A stretch of 64,000 nt of DNA, taken from contig NZ_JBLRWZ010000009.1 in NCBI RefSeq assembly GCF_047920995.1, positions 8,305 through 72,304 on the forward strand, in the 5' to 3' direction. This DNA comes from Aliidiomarina sp047920995. Its GTDB lineage: Bacteria > Pseudomonadota > Gammaproteobacteria > Enterobacterales > Alteromonadaceae. Both the position numbers and the translations under genes were made by a program. Under the pieces are notes generated by a model. That model searched no databases. It had not been told where the DNA came from and saw nothing but the letters and a program-made list of their open reading frames with translations. How positions within the stretch are numbered: the first letter of the stretch is position 1; every line of letters starts with the position of its first letter. Of the stretch, positions 60,199-64,000 are shown piece by piece.

Positions 60199-61560
60199 CT
60201 ACAGTAATTCCAGCGCCTCGGCGATATTCTTCACGCCTTGCACTTGCATGCCGGCAGGCGGATTCTTGGGTACATTGGCAATCGGTACAATGGCGCGCTT
60301 AAAGCCGTGCTTAGCCGCTTCATTAATACGATCGCCGCCGTTTGGCACCGGCCGAATTTCCCCTGAAAGCCCTACTTCCCCAAACACGATCATATCGCGC
60401 GGCAACAGCTGATCGCGGTAGCTGGAAACAATAGCGAGCAACAAGGCTAAATCGGAGCCGGTTTCGGTAACTTTCACGCCGCCCACTACGTTCACAAATA
60501 CATCTTGATCGCCGAGCATCAGGCCGCCATGACGATGCAAAACGGCGAGCAATAATGCCAAACGATTTTGCTCGGTGCCCACGGCAACCCGGCGTGGATT
60601 CGACAACTGCGAGCTATCTACTAAGGCCTGTATTTCAACTAATAGCGGCCGCGTGCCTTCCCAAACGGTAAGCACTACCGAGCCGCTGCCATGCTCTTCA
60701 CCGCGGCTGAGAAAAATGGCAGAAGGGTTTTTCACTTCTTTCATACCATCGCCCATCATGGCGAATACGCCGAGCTCATTTACGGCGCCGAAGCGGTTTT
60801 TCGTACCGCGCAAAGTGCGGTAGCGAGAATCGCTATCGCCATCCAAAATAATGGAGCAATCAATACAATGTTCCAGCACTTTCGGGCCGGCGAGCGAGCC
60901 ATCTTTAGTAACGTGCCCCACCATGAAAATGGCCACGTTATTCTGCTTTGCGTAACGGGTAAGGTAGGCGGCGGTTTCGCGCACTTGCGAAACACTACCA
61001 GGCGCCGATTGAATATCGGCCAAATGCATTACCTGAATCGAATCGATTACCATGATCTTGGGTTTTTCTTGGTCGGCGAGCTGAGTGATTACTTCTACCG
61101 ACGTTTCTGCCAGCATGCGCAATTTATTGGTAGGAAGGTTCAAACGCTGAGCCCGCATGGCCACCTGCTGTAACGATTCCTCGCCCGTTACATAAAGCGC
61201 GGGCATGGTTTCCGAAAGCTTACACATGGTTTGCAGCAACAAGGTACTTTTACCGGCACCCGGAGAACCGCCAATCAAAATCGCCGAGCCCGGCACAATG
61301 CCGCCACCTAGCACGCGATCAAGCTCTGAAAAGGTACTTGAGAAGCGCGGCACTTGCTGCAAATCCACTTCACTTAACGTTTGCACCTTCGATTCCGTTA
61401 AGCCGGCAAAACCGGTACGCACTGCGCCACGAGATGGCGTGGAACCTAAGCGCACTTCGGCAATGGTGTTCCAAGCCTTACATTCACTGCACTGCCCTTG
61501 CCAGCGCGGATAATCGGCCCCACAATCGGTACATACATAAGCGGTTTTTTGCTTCGCCAT
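60199..61560 (-). CDS. radA: DNA repair protein RadA (Sms)
   Basis: RecA-related helicase for branch migration. Zinc finger CTDCGADYPRWQGQCSEC, Walker A GGSPGAGKST, KNRFG motif (RGTKNRFGAVNELG), and C-terminal Lon-like domain (DVFVNVVGGVKVTETGSDLALLLAI; GEVGLSGEIRPV). ATG at 61560 gives 453 residues, near E. coli (460); the 25 codons before it have no match. Confidence 0.97.
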   Translation of the reverse strand: MAKQKTAYVCTDCGADYPRWQGQCSECKAWNTIAEVRLGSTPSRGAVRTGFAGLTESKVQTLSEVDLQQVPRFSSTFSELDRVLGGGIVPGSAILIGGSPGAGKSTLLLQTMCKLSETMPALYVTGEESLQQVAMRAQRLNLPTNKLRMLAETSVEVITQLADQEKPKIMVIDSIQVMHLADIQSAPGSVSQVRETAAYLTRYAKQNNVAIFMVGHVTKDGSLAGPKVLEHCIDCSIILDGDSDSRYRTLRGTKNRFGAVNELGVFAMMGDGMKEVKNPSAIFLSRGEEHGSGSVVLTVWEGTRPLLVEIQALVDSSQLSNPRRVAVGTEQNRLALLLAVLHRHGGLMLGDQDVFVNVVGGVKVTETGSDLALLLAIVSSYRDQLLPRDMIVFGEVGLSGEIRPVPNGGDRINEAAKHGFKRAIVPIANVPKNPPAGMQVQGVKNIAEALELL

Positions 61561-61643
61561 TATTGCTCTCTTTTTATTTGAAAGGTATCCAGCTTGCCCT
61601 CGCGGAGGCAGCAAAGGATAATGCCTGCAAAACATAATAAGGG

Positions 61644-62696
61644 ATGGGCTGCATGAGGGGAACCCGCTTGCGCAATTACCAACTAATTCTATTCATTTTG
61701 GGCCTCTTTATTTCGGCTGCTGGCTCTACTGCCGCGGTTGCAGGTTCAGCGGTGATTAATGGTGAAGCCGATGCGGAACCAGTTCCGCTGCGCGTTGCCT
61801 CTATGAATTACTGCATCGATTTTGTTCTCGCACGCTGGCAGCAGCACGAAGATGCCAATTTCACCCTCTTTCCAGCGGGAGAGCACCAAGGCCGCATTGA
61901 ACAAATGCTACAAATTCAACCCGATATTATTATCGCCGGACAATTTAACTCCCCCATCACCCTGAATAATTTCCGCAACCATGGCTTGCCCGTAACCGTG
62001 CTCGCCGAACCCAATAGCTTCGCTGGCTCCGCCACCTTCTTCCGCGAACTCGCCACCGTGCTCAGCCAGCCCACCCTCGCCCACCGCGATCTCGCCGCGC
62101 TCCGCGGGAGAAAGGGGTCAGTGAGCGCGGTGTCTGACACCACTTCCTCTGGCACCGAGCTGCAGCCCAAGCCACACGGGAATATCGGGGTGGGGACAGA
62201 GAAAACGGGGTCTGACACCGCGCTCACTGACCCCATTCTCTCGGCGCTCGCGCTGCAGGCGAACCAGTGGAGTTTTGGCGGTAACAACCTGCTCAATGAG
62301 TTGCTGGAGTATTTGGGGTTAGAGAACTTGGCGGCGCGCAATGGCGATGGTTTGGTGCGGATAAATTTGGAAGATGTGATCGCTTGGCAACCACAGGTAT
62401 TGTTATTGGATGGCAAGGTTAACATGCACGATGCCAATCATGAGCGAACCACTGCGGCTAATGAAAACGCACCCACCACGTTCGCGCTTGCGCACCTTAA
62501 TCTAATGCATAAATCCCTGCGCAATTACCAGCAGCGCAGCGATGTGCTCACGATTTATCTACCACGAGAACTCAGTGGTTGCATGGGGCAACGGTTGCCG
62601 GAGGCCATTGCAATTTTGCGCTATCAATTGCAGCATTCCAATACACAAAACTCCAGTAAACAAGCAACAACGCCCGCGGCGGAGAATAATAAATGA
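61644..62696 (+). CDS. Periplasmic substrate-binding protein of a BtuF/FecB-type ABC importer, with in-frame repeat insertion
   Basis: Signal peptide (RNYQLILFILGLFISAAGS) then a Peripla_BP_2 fold: VASMNYCIDFVLARW, IEQMLQIQPDIIIAGQFNSP, LVRINLEDVIAWQPQVLLLDGK. Two lobes are separated by a long helix, as in BtuF; a cobalamin or iron-chelate ligand is likely but unproven. Odd: residues about 157-198 (GSVSAVSDTTSS...GSDTALTDPIL) come from a palindromic repeat like that in hisC and fall between lobes. Overlaps the permease gene by 4 bp. No cobalamin riboswitch seen in the 83-bp gap to radA. Start could be 61653. Confidence 0.85.
   Translation: MGCMRGTRLRNYQLILFILGLFISAAGSTAAVAGSAVINGEADAEPVPLRVASMNYCIDFVLARWQQHEDANFTLFPAGEHQGRIEQMLQIQPDIIIAGQFNSPITLNNFRNHGLPVTVLAEPNSFAGSATFFRELATVLSQPTLAHRDLAALRGRKGSVSAVSDTTSSGTELQPKPHGNIGVGTEKTGSDTALTDPILSALALQANQWSFGGNNLLNELLEYLGLENLAARNGDGLVRINLEDVIAWQPQVLLLDGKVNMHDANHERTTAANENAPTTFALAHLNLMHKSLRNYQQRSDVLTIYLPRELSGCMGQRLPEAIAILRYQLQHSNTQNSSKQATTPAAENNK
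62114..62234. repeat. Palindromic REP-like repeat inserted in the BtuF-like gene
   Basis: Perfect 21-bp inverted ends (62114-62134 and 62214-62234), starting GGGGTCAGTGAGC as in hisC and including GGTGTCTGACACC at the left. The middle (about 79 bp) differs from the hisC copy. It keeps the reading frame open, and both genes read the element in the same frame (GSVSxVSDT ... LTDP). Confidence 0.9.
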
Positions 62697-63706
62697 AACA
62701 TCGGCTGATTTTAATTGCCCTGATCCTCATCAGCAGCATCGCCGCGCTCAATGTTGGCAATTACCCCATTGATGTATGGCATACGCTCATTACGGGCATT
62801 TTCACTGAAAACAACGCGCTACTGGCAGCTCCAGAGCAACAAATTTTGTTCGATATCCGCATGCCCCGCGTATTACTCGCGCTCATTACCGGCGCCGCAC
62901 TTGGCCTCGCCGGCGCGGCCATGCAAGGCTTACTGCGCAATCCACTGGCCGAGCCCGGCATTATTGGCGTATCCAGCGGTGCCGCGCTCGCCGCCGTTAT
63001 CGTGCTCTACTTCGGCTTCGCCACTTGGTATTCCTGGCTATTACCCATCAGCGCCGTTACCGGCAGCGCCATCGCATTATTTATTGTAGTGGCCATCGCC
63101 GGTTTACGCGCCAGCATCACCACTCTAATCCTCGCCGGGGTGGCCGTATCCGCCCTGCTCTCCGGGCTTATTGCATTGGCACTGAGCATGGCACCTAGCC
63201 CGTTCGCAATGCAAGAAATCAGCTTTTGGTTAATGGGCTCACTTGGCAACCGCGATATCTCGCAAATTTTACTTATCGCTCCATTTATTTTCGTGGGCGC
63301 AATACTCGCGTTCGCCACCGGACGTTATTTACAAGCGCTTACCCTCGGCGAAGAAACCGCAACCTCCATGGGCTTCAATGGCACCGTGCAGCGCGGCAAA
63401 ATTCTCATCGGCAGCGCCTTATTGGTAGGCGGCGCCGTGGCCGTAACTGGCGTAATTGGCTTTGTTGGCCTTATCGTGCCGCACTTGCTGCGTCCATTCG
63501 TACACGGCGATCCGCGCCGATTACTCACCAGCAGCATGCTCGCGGGTGCACTGTTAGTGCTCTGGATGGACATCCTCGTACAAATTATCCCCACCACCAG
63601 CGAACTAAAAGTGGGCGTAATGGCCACCTTAATCGGCGGCCCGTTCTTCCTAATGCTGCTCATTCAGCACAACCTTTCCGGATCATTATGGGGGAGCGAG
63701 CGATGA
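62693..63706 (+). CDS. FecCD/BtuC-type ABC transporter permease
   Basis: 337 residues, about ten membrane helices. Family stretches: FDIRMPRVLLALITGAALGLAGAAMQGLLRNPLAEPGIIGVSSGAALAAV, FWLMGSLGNRD, and GVIGFVGLIVPHLLRPFVHGDPRRLL (coupling helix region). ATGA overlap with the binding-protein gene and with the ATPase gene. Typical of cobalamin or ferric-chelate uptake. Confidence 0.93.
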   Translation: MKHRLILIALILISSIAALNVGNYPIDVWHTLITGIFTENNALLAAPEQQILFDIRMPRVLLALITGAALGLAGAAMQGLLRNPLAEPGIIGVSSGAALAAVIVLYFGFATWYSWLLPISAVTGSAIALFIVVAIAGLRASITTLILAGVAVSALLSGLIALALSMAPSPFAMQEISFWLMGSLGNRDISQILLIAPFIFVGAILAFATGRYLQALTLGEETATSMGFNGTVQRGKILIGSALLVGGAVAVTGVIGFVGLIVPHLLRPFVHGDPRRLLTSSMLAGALLVLWMDILVQIIPTTSELKVGVMATLIGGPFFLMLLIQHNLSGSLWGSER

Positions 63707-64000
63707 GCACGCATGTGAATATAGATAAGCAGGCAATTCAGATACAAAACCTAAGCTACGCCTATGCCAATCGCCAAGTACTGAACAATATCAGCACAAT
63801 CTTTAATTTCGGCGCTGTTACGGGCGTTTTCGGCGAAAATGGCGCTGGAAAAACTACCTTATTGAAAATTTTAGCGGGTATTTTGCCGTTTCAGCAGAGC
63901 TCCAAGCCCATGCTCTGTTTCGGCGAACTCACTCGCGCCGATATCGGCTACCTTGGCCAACAAGTGCAACCCGCCTGGGCGCTGAAAGTGCGTTCACTCG
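63703..64000 (+). CDS. ABC transporter ATP-binding protein (BtuD/FecE type), 3' end outside window
   Basis: First 99 residues only: IQIQNLSYAYANRQVLNNIS, Walker A FGENGAGKTTLLKIL and the Q-loop segment IGYLGQQVQPAW. The signature and Walker B lie beyond the window. Completes the binding-protein/permease/ATPase importer. Confidence 0.92.
   Translation, partial: MSTHVNIDKQAIQIQNLSYAYANRQVLNNISTIFNFGAVTGVFGENGAGKTTLLKILAGILPFQQSSKPMLCFGELTRADIGYLGQQVQPAWALKVRSL

Noticed and set aside
61561..61643. Cobalamin riboswitch before the BtuF-like gene
   Set aside because: Gap of 83 bp to radA is too short and no B12-box-like sequence is visible.

Overview
The window is a gene-dense stretch of a gammaproteobacterial chromosome. 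Several blocks keep the gene order of Escherichia coli: yoaA-tsaB-yeaY-(hydrolase)-fadD-rnd-ycgL-(lytic transglycosylase)-ycgM-ycgN, apt-dnaX-ybaB-recR-htpG-adk, ampG-(ppiase)-yajG and nrdR-ribD. A TtpC-type TonB system, a large TonB-dependent receptor, a BCCT carrier and tryptophan 2,3-dioxygenase point to a marine heterotroph of the Alteromonadales type; Idiomarinaceae is a plausible but untested guess. G+C looks moderate by eye. No phage, insertion sequence or CRISPR array is present.

Layout. 1-9750 (minus): ycgN (cut by the window), ycgM, a lytic transglycosylase, ycgL, rnd, fadD, an alpha/beta hydrolase, yeaY, tsaB, yoaA. 9814-11823 (plus): a histidine kinase with a periplasmic YfiR-like domain. 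11876-19573 (plus): a complete hisGDCBHAFI operon with its own promoter, a His-rich leader peptide (not previously listed as an ORF because it is only 32 residues) and an attenuator. 19589-29558 (minus): MATE exporter, hydrolase, MAPEG protein, adk, htpG (with a near-consensus sigma-32 promoter), recR, ybaB, dnaX, apt, a lone receiver protein and a 41-residue membrane peptide. 29826-34865 (minus): six-gene TonB2-like energising operon. 35219-44738 (minus): methyltransferase, TonB-dependent receptor, tryptophan dioxygenase with a small partner, ketopantoate reductase-like protein, ampG, periplasmic prolyl isomerase, yajG. 44869-50464 (plus): ketoacyl-ACP synthase III, then BCCT carrier/DUF294 regulator/exonuclease. 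50605-57831 (minus): crotonase, 4.5S RNA, ribB with a degenerate RibA-like half, ribD, nrdR, glyA, ettA. 58234-60069 (plus): upp, a DUF1778-GNAT toxin-antitoxin pair and tRNA-Trp. 60199-61560 (minus): radA. 61644-64000 (plus): a BtuFCD-like metal-chelate/cobalamin ABC importer, its ATPase cut by the window end.

The most unusual content is in repeats. One family of structured palindromes occurs intergenically at about 50478, 56041 and 57999, with paired base changes between copies that keep three stems intact. A second palindromic family, starting GGGGTCAGTGAGC, is inserted inside two coding genes (hisC and the BtuF-like gene), in the same reading frame and without breaking either ORF. A third, a 21-bp unit coding an EPSA-type heptapeptide, is tandemly repeated at the C-terminus of YoaA and again in the linker of DnaX. 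Coding regions of this genome therefore seem to tolerate or acquire small repeats at protein linkers and surface loops.
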